Part shown: positions 25,898 to 34,781 of the stretch, piece by piece
Layout of the letters: every line of letters starts with the position of its first letter
How positions within the stretch are numbered: position 1 is the first letter of the stretch
Assembly (NCBI GenBank): GCA_009839325.1
Contig: VXPW01000012.1
Location: 1-49,920 of the forward strand
DNA: 49,920 nucleotides
Source of the DNA: Rhodospirillales bacterium
GTDB lineage: Bacteria > Pseudomonadota > Alphaproteobacteria > TMED109
Direction of reading: 5' to 3'
Made by a program: the position numbers and the translations under genes
Notes under the pieces: generated by a model
Databases searched by the model: none
What the model saw: the letters and a program-made list of their open reading frames with translations, nothing else
What the model was told of the DNA's origin: nothing

Positions 25898-26555
25898 CGA
25901 TCGCCTTCCGGAAGCGGTCCACGAGGGCATTGAGAAGGCGCGGTCGAAGCTTCATCGCCGTGCGGTTGACGACCAGCCGTGACGATATGTCGGCAATCTT
26001 CTCCACTTCGACCAGGCCGTTCGCCCGCAGCGTCGAACCCGTGTCGACAAGGTCCACGATGCGCCGGCAGAGGCCGAGTTGCGGCGCGAGTTCAAGCGCA
26101 CCGTTGAGCTTCACGCACTCGGCCTGCACCCCCCGCGCCGCAAAATGCCGCCGGGTCGTCGCCGGGTACTTCGTCGCGATCCGCACATGGCTCCAGCGGC
26201 GCGGGTCGTCGCTCGAAGCGACCTCCGCCGGCTCGGCTACCGCCAGTCGGCAGCGGCCGATGCCGAGATCGAGCGGCAGGTAGAGATCGTCATAGTCGAA
26301 CTCCAGGAGCACGTCGTAGCCCACCACGCCCAGGTCGGCGCCGCCGAACGCCACAAACGTGGCCGCATCGAAGCTGCGGACGCGGATCAGGGACAGGCCG
26401 TCGACGCTCGTCCGGAACGCGAGCCGGCGCGAATCGGGATCCCGGAACGCGGGCTCCGGCTCGATACCGATGTCGGCCAACAGCGGAATGACCTCGCGGG
26501 CGATTCGGCCGCGCGGCACCGCCAGGACGACGTCGTCGGAGCGGTCCCGATTCAC
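25881..26555 (-). CDS. hisG: ATP phosphoribosyltransferase, short form
   Basis: A 224-residue catalytic HisG of the short type, which starts histidine synthesis by joining ATP and PRPP. It lacks the C-terminal ACT-like regulatory domain, so it should need the HisZ subunit, not encoded in this window. Typical segments are VLAVPRGRI at the N-terminus, GGADLGVVGYDVLLE, IATKYPATTRRHFAARG, and LNGALELAPQLGLCRRIVDLVDTGSTLRANGL with the PRPP-binding signature at its end. The GTG start overlaps the stop of the DUF2948 gene as GTGA. Confidence 0.96.
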   Translation of the reverse strand: MNRDRSDDVVLAVPRGRIAREVIPLLADIGIEPEPAFRDPDSRRLAFRTSVDGLSLIRVRSFDAATFVAFGGADLGVVGYDVLLEFDYDDLYLPLDLGIGRCRLAVAEPAEVASSDDPRRWSHVRIATKYPATTRRHFAARGVQAECVKLNGALELAPQLGLCRRIVDLVDTGSTLRANGLVEVEKIADISSRLVVNRTAMKLRPRLLNALVDRFRKAIDGAPD

Positions 26556-27001
26556 GCGAGCCCCCGCCGGTGCCCGGGCACCACGGGCGGCAGCCGTCCC
26601 GGGCGGGTGTCTTCCAGTCGGCACTCGATGCCCTCAATGTCGATCCGGACCGCTGCGCCTTCATCGAACACCAGAAGCAGCGTGCCCGCTTCACACGTGA
26701 ATGACGACAGGCTGAGAATGCGACCGCGAGCCTGCGGCCCCAGACCCGTCTGCGCGACCCGCACGACCCGCTCGATGGTCAGCACGCAGGGAACCTGCTG
26801 CAGACGCGAATCGTCACCGGCCGCCGCCTCCCAGGTAAAGCGTTCCAGCGCCAACACAAAGCGGTTGGCTTCCTGATCAAACCGCATGCCGGCGGCAATT
26901 GCGAGCGCCTCAAACAGGCATTCGGCCAGAACCTCGACCGACTGTTCATCCGCTGCACGCAGGCGCAGCGGATCCACCGGTTCGATCGCATGCGTGCTCA
27001 C
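26552..27001 (-). CDS. DUF2948 family protein
   Basis: A 149-residue protein of the DUF2948 family, found mainly in Alphaproteobacteria between murA and the his genes. Recognisable blocks are LRLRAADEQSVEVLAECLFEA near the N-terminus, NRFVLALERFTWE, SVLTIE-like VPCVLTIERVVRV, LSLSSFTCEAG-TLLLVFDEGAAVRIDIEGIECRLED. Function unknown. Start (GTG at 27001) and stop both overlap neighbouring genes by 4 bp (GTGA), so it is translated as part of the murA-DUF2948-hisG-hisD chain. No membrane segment. Confidence 0.9.
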   Translation of the reverse strand: MSTHAIEPVDPLRLRAADEQSVEVLAECLFEALAIAAGMRFDQEANRFVLALERFTWEAAAGDDSRLQQVPCVLTIERVVRVAQTGLGPQARGRILSLSSFTCEAGTLLLVFDEGAAVRIDIEGIECRLEDTRPGRLPPVVPGHRRGLA

Positions 27002-28278
27002 GTCGATCCGTCCTCGGACGTACGCCTGACGATGGCGCCCACCGCCCGCAACTTGGTCTCAAGCCGGCTGTAGCCGCGGTCAAGATGATAAACCCGGCGG
27101 ATGACGGATTCGCCCTCCGCCGCCAGCGCTCCCAATACCAGAGACAGGGAGGCACGCAGGTCGGTCGCCATGACCGGCGCGGCCAGCAACCGCTGGACGC
27201 CGTCGATCTCAGCGGTCCGTCCCCTGACTTTGATGCGGGCGCCCATGCGGACCAGCTCCGAGACATGCATGAACCGATTCTCGAAGATGTTCTCGACGAT
27301 CCGCGAACGCCCTCCCGCCAGGCACAGCACCGCCATCATCTGGGCCTGCATGTCGGTCGGGAAGGCGGGATACACGCCCGTCTCCACATCCGTTGCAGCC
27401 AGCGTGTCGGAACCGCTGACGACCACGTCATCGGCCGTGATCTCGACCTCGGCGCCGATGGATCGCAGGACGTCGAGCGTCGCGGTCATGGCGTTCGCGG
27501 GGGCACCGGCCAGCCTGAGGCGCCCGCCGGTGATGAGCGCCCCGGCAGCATAACTTCCGGCCTCGATACGGTCCCCGAGGATCCGGTGCGATGCGGGCCG
27601 AAACACGGTGTCGCCCTGGACGTTGAGGGTGCCGGTGCCGAGCCCCTCGATGTGGGCACCCATCGCCACCAGGCACCGGGCGAGATCCGTGACCTCGGGT
27701 TCCCTGGCGGCATTCTCGATGCGGGTCTCACCGCGCGCCAGCACCGCCGCCATCAGGGTGTTTTCCGTGGCGCCCACCGACACGTGCGCAAACCGGACCC
27801 GCCCGCCACGCAGGCCGCGCTGCGCCGCGCGCGCCCGCACGTAGCCCCCCTCCAGCTCGATCGATGCCCCGAGTTCGGTCAAGGCCTTGAGATGCAAGTC
27901 GATGGGCCGGGTGCCGATGGCACAGCCGCCGGGCAGCGATATCTCTGCGTGACCAGAACGGGCGAGAAGCGGCCCCAGCACGAGGACGGAGGCCCGCATG
28001 CGACGCACCAGGTCATAGTCGGCCGTGGTCGATGTGACACTGGGGGTCACCAGGCCCATCGTTCCCGCGCACTTGCCTGGCGTGGTCGCTTCGACCCCCA
28101 GCCGGCGCAGGAGATCCGCCATCGAACGCGTGTCGCCGAGCTGGGGGTAGCGGGACAAGGTGACCGGCTGGTCGGTCAGAAGGGAGGCCGCCATCAGTGG
28201 CAGCGCGGCGTTCTTCGCGCCGTCGATCGCCACCGTTCCCTGGAGCGGTTGCCCGCCCCGAATCCGGATGCTGTCCAC
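26998..28278 (-). CDS. murA: UDP-N-acetylglucosamine 1-carboxyvinyltransferase
   Basis: A 426-residue MurA, the first committed enzyme of peptidoglycan synthesis, transferring enolpyruvate from PEP to UDP-GlcNAc. Key residues are visible: the Lys and Asn in AIDGAKNAALP, the catalytic Cys in LPGGCAIGTRPIDLH (a Cys, so fosfomycin-sensitive in principle), GATENTLMAAVLARGET, EAGSYAAGALITGG and YPAFPTDMQAQMMAVL with the catalytic Asp. I use the GTG at 28278, 4 bp after the dcd stop and about 9 bases past GAGG. The frame can be opened further upstream, but those codons lie inside dcd. Confidence 0.97.
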   Translation of the reverse strand: MDSIRIRGGQPLQGTVAIDGAKNAALPLMAASLLTDQPVTLSRYPQLGDTRSMADLLRRLGVEATTPGKCAGTMGLVTPSVTSTTADYDLVRRMRASVLVLGPLLARSGHAEISLPGGCAIGTRPIDLHLKALTELGASIELEGGYVRARAAQRGLRGGRVRFAHVSVGATENTLMAAVLARGETRIENAAREPEVTDLARCLVAMGAHIEGLGTGTLNVQGDTVFRPASHRILGDRIEAGSYAAGALITGGRLRLAGAPANAMTATLDVLRSIGAEVEITADDVVVSGSDTLAATDVETGVYPAFPTDMQAQMMAVLCLAGGRSRIVENIFENRFMHVSELVRMGARIKVRGRTAEIDGVQRLLAAPVMATDLRASLSLVLGALAAEGESVIRRVYHLDRGYSRLETKLRAVGAIVRRTSEDGST

Positions 28279-28282
28279 CCGG

Positions 28283-28837
28283 TCAGATCCTCGGCAGGGT
28301 GACCTGCAGCTGACCCATGTACTTCCCCTTGCGGTCGGCGTAGCTGACCTCCGGGGACTCAGCCCCCTTGAAGAACACGAACTGGCAAGCACCCTCGTTC
28401 GCGTAGATGCGGGCCGGCAACGGCGTCGTATTCGAGAACTCGAGCGTGACGTGCCCCTCCCACTCGGGCTCGAGCGGTGTCACGTTGACGATGATCCCGC
28501 ATCGGGCGTAGGTCGACTTGCCCAGGCAGATGACCAGCACGTCGCGGGGAATCCGGAAGTACTCGACCGTCCGGGCCAGCGCGAAGCTGTTGGGCGGAAT
28601 GACGCACGTGTCGGCCGTGCGGGCGACGAAGCTCTGATCAGAGAAGTCCTTGGGATCGACCAGCGCGTTGTCCACGTTCGTGAACACCCGGAACTCATCG
28701 GCGACACGGGCGTCATAGCCGTACGAGCTCAGGCCGTACGAAATCACGCCGTCGGTCCGCTGCGCCTCGACGAACGGATCGATCATCCCCTCTTCCAGGG
28801 CCATCGAGCGAATCCAGGTGTCCGGCATCACCGTCAT
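28283..28837 (-). CDS. dcd: dCTP deaminase
   Basis: A 184-residue Dcd of the dUTPase fold. It deaminates dCTP to dUTP, the main dUMP source for thymidylate in many Gram-negatives. Conserved segments: [67 protein letters not shown] and the catalytic glutamate in [20 protein letters not shown]. The ATG at 28837 follows AGGGGG at workable spacing. A second Met three codons on is possible. It is immediately upstream of murA on the same strand. Confidence 0.96.
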   Translation of the reverse strand: MTVMPDTWIRSMALEEGMIDPFVEAQRTDGVISYGLSSYGYDARVADEFRVFTNVDNALVDPKDFSDQSFVARTADTCVIPPNSFALARTVEYFRIPRDVLVICLGKSTYARCGIIVNVTPLEPEWEGHVTLEFSNTTPLPARIYANEGACQFVFFKGAESPEVSYADRKGKYMGQLQVTLPRI

Positions 28838-28888
28838 GGCGACGGCCCCCTGCCGCGGCGGCAATGCGTTGGCGCGACCGGCGCCCGC

Positions 28889-29065
28889 TCAGCCATCGGC
28901 CTTGCGCCCGCGCTCCTTCGCGGGCCGGGTGGGAGCCTCAGCGGCAGCCAGGTCACGCGCCTGTTCCTTGCGCCGCCGCAGGTTCGCGCGCAGCGCCCGA
29001 GCCTCGCGCTCGAAGCGTTCGCCCTGCTTGTCCGCCTTCGGCGTCCGGACGTCACGCCGTGCCAA
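28889..29065 (-). CDS. Small basic protein of unknown function
   Basis: A 58-residue frame of very biased composition: DKQGERFEREARALRANLRRRKEQARDLAAAE followed by a Pro/Lys/Arg-rich tail. The 'RALRANLRRRKEQAR' helix resembles short uncharacterised proteins often seen in Alphaproteobacteria. The start is TTG at 29065, supported by GGAGG 9 bases upstream and by overlap with the end of the ABC exporter gene. It is probably cotranslated with the exporter and cotranscribed with dcd. It may bind nucleic acid, but that is a guess from its charge. Confidence 0.55.
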   Translation of the reverse strand: MARRDVRTPKADKQGERFEREARALRANLRRRKEQARDLAAAEAPTRPAKERGRKADG

Positions 29066-30827
29066 GGGAGCGGTCCTCCGATCGCACGGCCTGGAGCTCG
29101 ACGAGCCGCCGGTACGGCGCCGATTGCGCCATCAGTGCGGCGTGGGTGCCTTGGTCCACGATCGTGCCTCCCTCCATCAGCAGGATCCGGTCGGCGCGCA
29201 CCACCGTCGATAGCCGGTGGGCGATGGTAATGGTTGTACGTCCCGCCGTCAGGCGGCCGAGCGCCTCCTGAATGCGATGCTCGGATTCGGCATCGAGCGC
29301 GCTGGTGGGTTCATCCAGGATCAGGACGGCCGGATCGCGCAGGATCGCCCGGGCCAGCGCGACACGCTGCCGCTCGCCGCCGGACAGCCGGTCACCCTGG
29401 TCACCGACCACGGTATCGAGGCCATCGGGGAGGGTGTCGACGAAGTCCGCCGCGGCCGCCAGCAGGGCCTCACGAATGGCCGCGTCGCCGGCCCCGGGTC
29501 GGCCCATCTCCACGTTGTCGCGAAGCGAGCCGTGAAACAGCGTAGCCTCCTGCGCCACCAGCCCGAAGTGGCTTCGCAGCGACTCGAGGGTGAATTCCCG
29601 GATATCGGCGCGGTCCAGCAGGATCCGGCCCTCGCTGGGGTCGAACATGCGCAGCACCAGGTTGATCAGGGTGGTCTTGCCGGCGCCGCTCGGCCCGACC
29701 AGCGCGACGCGCTCGCCGGGTCGGATCACGAGGTTCACATCCCGGAGGACCGATCCGCCTTCCGTGTACCGAAAGCCGACGTTCTCGAAGCGGATCTCGC
29801 CCTCGGGCCGCGGACAGTCCCGGGCATCGGGGCGATCGACGAGACCGGGTGGCTGCTCCAGCTTCTCGAACACGCGCTCGGCGGCGGAGGCCGCCTGCTG
29901 GAACGTCACGCTGAAGTCCGCGAGCGCCCGGGCCGGACGCAGGGCCAGCAGCACCGCGCTCACGAAGCCCGAGAACGCTCCGATCGTGCTGCTGCCCTCC
30001 AGAATGCGCCAGCCCGCGACCACGATGATGAGAGCCACGACCACCCCGCCCCCGAACTCGAGGAGTGGCGACAACTGCGCCCGGCGGCGCTCGATCGCGT
30101 ACTGCAGCGCGTACAGCCGCTCGATCAGGGACTTTCCCTGCTGGCTCCGCGCGGTTCCGAGGTTGAACGCCCGCACCGTCCGCATGCCCTGGAAGGTTTC
30201 GGCCAGAAAGGAGGACAGGGCGCCGTAGTGCGCCTGCACGTCGGTGGTGGTGCTGCGTGTCCGGCGGCCGATCGACAGCACCGGGCGCACGTTGATGCCG
30301 TAGACGGCGATCACGATCAGCGACAGCACCCAGTCGAGGTAGATCACGGATCCCAGCAGGGCCGCGCACGTCAGCGCGTCCCGGGGGACCCGCCCCGCCA
30401 TCTGGGTAAGGGAGGCGTTCAGGAGGTTCGTATCGTGGAGGACCCGCGCCTGGAGACTCACCGCGCGATCGCCGGCCAGCACGCCGAGGTCGAACCGGAG
30501 AATCGCCGTGTAGAGATCGGCCCGGATGTCCGCGATCATTCGCTGTGCGATGCGGCTGACCAGCACGGTCTGCGCGTAGAGCGCAGCCCCTTTGGCAAGC
30601 GTCAGCAGCAGCACCGCGATCGGGACCGTGACCAGGACGAGGCGCTCGCGCGCCTGCAATGCGTCGACCAGGTAGTCGATCAGCAGCGGGTACCCGGCGG
30701 TCGCACCGGCGATCACGACCACCAGCAGGTTCGCGATGACGAAGGTGCGCGCGTGTTTCGGCCCCCAGCGCTGGATCAGGCGACGGATGGGATGCCGCGC
30801 GGGCACGGGAGGCGCGCTGGTCACCAC
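29052..30827 (-). CDS. ABC exporter, MsbA-like, fused membrane and ATPase domains
   Basis: A 591-residue half-transporter. The first ~320 residues form an ABC type-I exporter membrane domain with about six helices (for example FVIANLLVVVIAGATAGYPLLI, VPIAVLLLTLAKGAALYA, LLGSVIYLDWVLSLIVIAVY, GGVVVALIIVVAGW). The ATPase domain follows: Walker A GPSGAGKTT, Q-loop VAQEATLF, signature LSGGERQR, Walker B AVLILDEPTSAL and the switch His in IAHRLS. It acts as a homodimer in the inner membrane. MsbA-type exporters flip lipid A-core or other lipids; a multidrug or lipid cargo is possible. The GTG start lies 10 bases after GGAGG. It overlaps the small basic protein gene downstream. Confidence 0.92.
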   Translation of the reverse strand: MVTSAPPVPARHPIRRLIQRWGPKHARTFVIANLLVVVIAGATAGYPLLIDYLVDALQARERLVLVTVPIAVLLLTLAKGAALYAQTVLVSRIAQRMIADIRADLYTAILRFDLGVLAGDRAVSLQARVLHDTNLLNASLTQMAGRVPRDALTCAALLGSVIYLDWVLSLIVIAVYGINVRPVLSIGRRTRSTTTDVQAHYGALSSFLAETFQGMRTVRAFNLGTARSQQGKSLIERLYALQYAIERRRAQLSPLLEFGGGVVVALIIVVAGWRILEGSSTIGAFSGFVSAVLLALRPARALADFSVTFQQAASAAERVFEKLEQPPGLVDRPDARDCPRPEGEIRFENVGFRYTEGGSVLRDVNLVIRPGERVALVGPSGAGKTTLINLVLRMFDPSEGRILLDRADIREFTLESLRSHFGLVAQEATLFHGSLRDNVEMGRPGAGDAAIREALLAAAADFVDTLPDGLDTVVGDQGDRLSGGERQRVALARAILRDPAVLILDEPTSALDAESEHRIQEALGRLTAGRTTITIAHRLSTVVRADRILLMEGGTIVDQGTHAALMAQSAPYRRLVELQAVRSEDRSLGTA

Positions 30828-31163
30828 GTGAATTCAACCTCCGCTGTTGCAACCACCGCTGTCCGCAGTCTGAATGCGCAACGTCTCGCAAAAGGATAGA
30901 GCGAGTTTCGGGCCTACGGTTCGCGGCCTGACCGGCCCCGGCTCGAGGGCCCGCGGAGGGGTCCAGCGGCGGCCCGTCCCCGTCTGAGCGCGCCCCGGGG
31001 CCCAGGGCGGAGGCTGCCGACGGCCCGCGAAGCCAGCGGTCGCCTGGGGCGATCACCACGCCGTGGTGTCCGGGGAAGCACCGGACGCCATCGCTCCGGC
31101 CACGACGCTACGAGCTAGTATCAAAAGCGGCCGACCAGGCCGACCCGAACGCAAGGTGCGACC
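30828..31163. other. Divergent promoter region between exporter and amino-acid importer genes
   Basis: 336 bp without a supported gene. It should hold the promoters of both divergent units, but I see no clear palindrome or -10/-35 pair. Confidence 0.5.
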
Positions 31164-32003
31164 GTGACTCCTGACGCGGGCCCGCGCGAGGCCGCACTTC
31201 GCGTGACGAACCTCCACAAGGCATTCGGCTCACTCGATGTCCTGCGGGGAGTCTCGCTTGCGGCGCACGAACACGACGTCATCGCCGTCATGGGGGCCAG
31301 CGGTTCCGGCAAGAGCACCCTGCTCCGGTGCATCAACCTCCTGGACATCCCCGACGCCGGGGAGGTTCATGTCGGGGGGGAACTGATCCACATGGGCTTC
31401 GACAGGCGCGGTCAACGCACCCCGGCGGATCCGCGCCAAGTCGACCGGATCCGCACCCGCCTCGGGATGGTGTTCCAGCGGTTCAACCTGTGGTCCCACA
31501 TGACCGTACTGCAAAACATCGTCGAGGCGCCCATCCGCGTACTCGGTGTCCCGCGCCGCCGGGCGATGGAGCAGGCCGACCACCTCCTGCGCAAGGTCGG
31601 TCTGTACGACAAGCGCGACGACTTCCCGGCCTACCTGTCCGGGGGCCAGGAGCAACGGGCGGCAATCGCCCGTGCACTGGCGATGGAACCGGAGGTCCTG
31701 CTGCTCGACGAGCCGACTTCGGCTCTCGATCCCGAATTGGTCGGAGAGGTCCTCAAGGTCATCGACGACCTGGCCGCAGAAGGGCGCACGATGCTGATCG
31801 TGACGCACGAAATCGGCTTCGCGCGGGCGGTGTCGTCCCGCACCATCTTTCTGCATCAGGGTATGGTCAGCGAGCAGGGGCCGTCGCGGCAGGTCCTGGA
31901 CGAGCCGCGCTCCGAGCGGTTCAGGCAGTTTCTCTCGGGCGGTGACTGGGGTCGTTCCGCCCTGACCACACCCAGCCAGTCTGGAGAGAACGAATCACCA
32001 TGA
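31164..32003 (+). CDS. Polar amino-acid ABC importer, ATPase subunit
   Basis: A 279-residue HisP/GlnQ-type ATPase. Motifs in order: Walker A GASGSGKST, the family-specific CINLLD after it, Q-loop GMVFQRFNLW, signature LSGGQEQR (usually LSGGQQQR), Walker B LLLDEPTSALDP and the switch His in VTHEIGFAR. It powers uptake of a polar or basic amino acid with the binding protein and two permeases that follow. The GTG start at 31164 has AAGG about 9 bases upstream. Its stop overlaps the next start (ATGA), so the genes form one operon. Confidence 0.95.
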   Translation: MTPDAGPREAALRVTNLHKAFGSLDVLRGVSLAAHEHDVIAVMGASGSGKSTLLRCINLLDIPDAGEVHVGGELIHMGFDRRGQRTPADPRQVDRIRTRLGMVFQRFNLWSHMTVLQNIVEAPIRVLGVPRRRAMEQADHLLRKVGLYDKRDDFPAYLSGGQEQRAAIARALAMEPEVLLLDEPTSALDPELVGEVLKVIDDLAAEGRTMLIVTHEIGFARAVSSRTIFLHQGMVSEQGPSRQVLDEPRSERFRQFLSGGDWGRSALTTPSQSGENESP

Positions 32004-32773
32004 GGAAGCTCTTACTCGCCGCCGTCTGTGCGGCCGCAACCATCACCTTTCAAGCGACTGCCGACGAGCGCACGACCGTCAGGCTGGGCACCGAGGGCGC
32101 CTATCCGCCGTTCAACTGGATCGACGAAAACGGGGACCTCCAGGGCTTCGACATCGAGATCGGCAACGCGATCTGCGCCGCCGCCGGCTTCGAGTGCACG
32201 TGGGTGGTCCAGGATTGGGACGGGATCATTCCCGGTCTGCTGGCCAAGAAATACGACGCCATCGTCGCCTCGATGTCGATCACTGAGGAACGCCGGCAGA
32301 AGGTGGACTTCACGGCCAAGTACTACAACACGCCCGCCAAGTTCGTCCGCAAGAAGGGATCGGGGATCGAGATTTCAAGGGCCGGACTGGACGGGAAATC
32401 GGTCGGGGTGCAGCGCGCGACCGTCCATGAGAACTTCCTGCACGACAACTACGGTGACATCATCTCGATCAAGGCCTACGCCACGCAGGTCGAGGCCAAT
32501 CTGGACTTCATGGCGGGCCGGGTCGATCTCGTGCTGGCCGACTCCCTCGTCTTGCTGGAAGGACTGCTTGGTACCCCGGACGGCGCCGATGCGGAATTCG
32601 TGGGGCCGGACTTCACCGATCCCCGCTGGTTCGGCGAAGGCGTTGGAATCGCCGTGCGCAAGGAGGAGGACATCTTGGCCGCGCTTAACCAGGCGATTGC
32701 CGACATCCGGTCGGACGGCACCTATCAGCGGATCAACGACGCCTATTTCGCCTTCGACGTGTACGGCGACTGA
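32000..32773 (+). CDS. Amino-acid ABC importer, periplasmic binding protein
   Basis: A 257-residue SBP_bac_3 protein with a Sec signal peptide (MRKLLLAAVCAAATITFQATA). The mature part starts with VRLGTEGAYPPFNWIDENGDLQGFDIEIGNAI, the family hallmark, and contains WDGIIPGLLAKKYDAIVASMSITEERRQKVDFTAKYY, where the Arg and Asp bind the ligand's amino-acid group. Sequence is closest in style to lysine/arginine/ornithine and histidine binders. Specificity is not certain from sequence. The start overlaps the ATPase stop by 4 bp. Confidence 0.95.
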   Translation: MRKLLLAAVCAAATITFQATADERTTVRLGTEGAYPPFNWIDENGDLQGFDIEIGNAICAAAGFECTWVVQDWDGIIPGLLAKKYDAIVASMSITEERRQKVDFTAKYYNTPAKFVRKKGSGIEISRAGLDGKSVGVQRATVHENFLHDNYGDIISIKAYATQVEANLDFMAGRVDLVLADSLVLLEGLLGTPDGADAEFVGPDFTDPRWFGEGVGIAVRKEEDILAALNQAIADIRSDGTYQRINDAYFAFDVYGD

Positions 32774-32838
32774 CGGGCTCCTGATCTCAACCGGAAACGG
32801 CCGACGGCAGTCGCCGGCGGCGTCCTTCCGGGCTGGCC

Positions 32839-33534
32839 ATGGTGACACTCGACCTCCACGGCTACGGGTGGATGCTGTGGCGGGGGCTGGGACTGACGAT
32901 TCTGGTCGGCCTCGGCGCCATGGCCCTCGCGGTGACGTTCGGCCTGCTCGGAGCGTGGGGCAAGCTCTCTCGCTATCGCGCCGCGCGCGGGCTTGCCGGC
33001 ACCTACACGACCGTCATTCGCGGCGTGCCGGAACTGATTCTGATCCTGCTCGTCTACTACGGCGTTCCGACCCTGATCCAGGATCTCGCAGCCCGCGCCG
33101 GCCATGACCTTCGGGTCGACCTCAATCCGTTCGTCGCCGGAATTGCCACGATCGGCCTGATCTACGGCGCGTTCGCCACCGAGGTCTTTCGGGGCGCGTT
33201 TCAGGCCGTCCCGCGCGATCAGGTCGAGGCTGCCCGGGCGTTCGGAATGGGCCGCGCACTGATGCTTCGCCGCATCCTGCTTCCGCAAATGTGGCGGTTC
33301 GCCCTACCCGGCCTCGGGAACGTTTGGATGGTCCTGATCAAGGCAACGGCGCTCATTTCGGTGATCCAGCTCGAGGAGCTGATGCGGAGCGCCGATATCG
33401 CCGCCCGGGCGACGCGGTTGCCGTTCACCTTCTTCTTCGCTGCCTCTCTGTTTTACCTGGGTATCACGATCGTATCGATGGTGATCCAGGGCCGGATCGA
33501 GTCGTGGTCGTACCGCGGCGCACAGCGCGGGTAG
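32839..33534 (+). CDS. Amino-acid ABC importer, permease subunit 1
   Basis: A 231-residue HisQ-type permease with about five membrane helices (LWRGLGLTILVGLGAMALAVTFGLLG at the N-terminus; FFFAASLFYLGITIVSMVIQG near the end). The ABC coupling loop is clear: EVFRGAFQAVPRDQVEAARAFGMGRALMLRRILLPQMWRFALPG, the EAA motif that docks on the ATPase. It forms a heterodimer with the next gene's product. It follows the binding-protein gene by 65 bp and precedes the second permease by 7 bp. Confidence 0.94.
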   Translation: MVTLDLHGYGWMLWRGLGLTILVGLGAMALAVTFGLLGAWGKLSRYRAARGLAGTYTTVIRGVPELILILLVYYGVPTLIQDLAARAGHDLRVDLNPFVAGIATIGLIYGAFATEVFRGAFQAVPRDQVEAARAFGMGRALMLRRILLPQMWRFALPGLGNVWMVLIKATALISVIQLEELMRSADIAARATRLPFTFFFAASLFYLGITIVSMVIQGRIESWSYRGAQRG

Positions 33535-33541
33535 AGCTGAG

Positions 33542-34264
33542 ATGGATCTCGCCATCGTCTGGGAAAGCCTGCCACGCCTGCTGGAGGGCGCCGTACTCAC
33601 GCTCGAAATCACATTTGTCAGCCTGCTGGCCGGTCTCTGTCTGGCCGTGCCTGTGGCCATCGCCCGCCTGTCCCATCGCCGAATTCTCTGGATGCCGGCC
33701 TACGGGTACATGCTGTACTTCCGGGGCACGCCGCTCCTGGTGCAGCTCTTTCTCGTCTACTACGGCTCGGGCCAATTCCAGCCGCTCCTCGACCAGGCGG
33801 GCGTCTGGTTCCTGTTCCGGGAGGCCTACTTCTGCGCGGTGTTGACGCTCACGCTGAACACCGCGGCGTACACCGCGGAGATCCTGCGGGGAGCCATCAT
33901 TGCGGTGCCGCGCGGCGAGATCGAGGCGGCGCGGTCCGTCGGGATGTCCGGTCTGCTGCTGTACCGCCGGATCATTCTCCCCAAGGCTTTCCGCCTGGCC
34001 CTGCCCGCCTACACCAACGAAGCGGTGTTCCTGCTGCAGGCGACATCCCTGGTCTCGATCATCACCCTGCTGGACCTGACCGGCGTCGCCCGCATCATCG
34101 TGGCCCGGAGTTTCGAGCCCTACAAGCTCTATATCGCGGCCGGCCTCATCTACCTGGTGATCACCTACACCTTCGTCCTGGTGTCTCGTCGCCTCGAGCT
34201 CCGCCTGTCCGGCCACCGACGTGAACAGCCGGTGGGGGGCGTCGGCAGCGCGTCGGGGCGCTGA
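33542..34264 (+). CDS. Amino-acid ABC importer, permease subunit 2
   Basis: A 240-residue HisM-type permease. The N-terminal hydrophobic helix (LLEGAVLTLEITFVSLLAGLCLAVPVAIA), the segment YMLYFRGTPLLVQLFLVYYG typical of HisM/GlnP, and the EAA coupling loop EILRGAIIAVPRGEIEAARSVGMSGLLLYRRIILPKAFRLALPAY are all present. It completes the four-gene importer (ATPase, binding protein, two permeases) in the order seen here. No terminator with a T-run follows. Confidence 0.94.
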   Translation: MDLAIVWESLPRLLEGAVLTLEITFVSLLAGLCLAVPVAIARLSHRRILWMPAYGYMLYFRGTPLLVQLFLVYYGSGQFQPLLDQAGVWFLFREAYFCAVLTLTLNTAAYTAEILRGAIIAVPRGEIEAARSVGMSGLLLYRRIILPKAFRLALPAYTNEAVFLLQATSLVSIITLLDLTGVARIIVARSFEPYKLYIAAGLIYLVITYTFVLVSRRLELRLSGHRREQPVGGVGSASGR

Positions 34265-34674
34265 GACAGAGCCCGGACGGACGGCTCCGAAGAGAGCGGG
34301 TCAGCAGCGGACCGGATATCGCCCTTCCGACCGCACCGTCCCTGCGACCGGGGAACCGTCGCTGATCCCGTCCCGCATGGGGATTACCAGCCACCCAACC
34401 GCTCCGAGACCACTCGAGATCAACGTCCTAACACCTCTCAAGCGGTCTCCGTCCCACATCCAAGGGTCTTCACTTACGGGGCACCAGCTTGGTGCGCGCA
34501 GCCAAGCCCGCGCGGCCGGACGCTGGAACTCCCGTTGCCAGCTCGAGTGGCCGGTTGCCGAACTCTGGAACCCGGCCTGTGTGATCGGGGTAGGCACACC
34601 CATTCGGCACGGCCCGTGCCGCGCCGACCGTTGGCCGGCCAATCCCAGTGGCCATTAGCGTTAGCGGCGCGGAT

Positions 34675-34705
34675 CTGGAGATGTTCGCCGGGGTTCAATC
34701 TCCAG
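34675..34705. repeat. 8-bp perfect hairpin CTGGAGAT/ATCTCCAG
   Basis: Perfect arms with a 15-base loop, about 410 bp past the importer operon and 75 bp before the antitoxin gene. It could be a weak terminator or a mobile-element end. The bases at 34693-34712 resemble the last ~20 bases of the tRNA-Thr gene at 38955-38976 with a 3-base gap. Confidence 0.3.
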
Positions 34706-34726
34706 CGGCACCGCAATCACGCTTGC

Positions 34727-34748
34727 TTAGCCTGTTCAATATAGCTAA
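34727..34748. promoter_or_regulatory. Inverted repeat TTAGC/GCTAA at the phd promoter
   Basis: TTAGC (34727-34731) and GCTAA (34744-34748) are 12 bp apart, with TATAGCT as a possible -10 and TTGCTT as a possible -35 nearby, about 35 bp before the ATG. Phd antitoxins repress their own promoters through palindromes, so this is a plausible operator. Confidence 0.4.
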
Positions 34749-34781
34749 CTTAGTCCTCGCCGTATTCGAAGGGCATCCGAT

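Larger units (their letters stand above)
34265..34781. other. Intergenic region before the Phd/VapC pair
   Basis: No gene is supported. It contains a hairpin (34675-34705), a short stretch resembling the 3' end of the tRNA-Thr gene (34693-34712) and an inverted repeat at the promoter of the antitoxin gene. Confidence 0.5.

Noticed and set aside
29217-30899. 560-codon plus-strand frame
   Set aside because: Antisense shadow of the ABC exporter gene, whose Walker and signature motifs are complete.
34670-34715. A tRNA-like 3' arm (GGGGTTCAATC)
   Set aside because: No T-arm, anticodon arm or acceptor partner can be folded, so it is not a tRNA gene.
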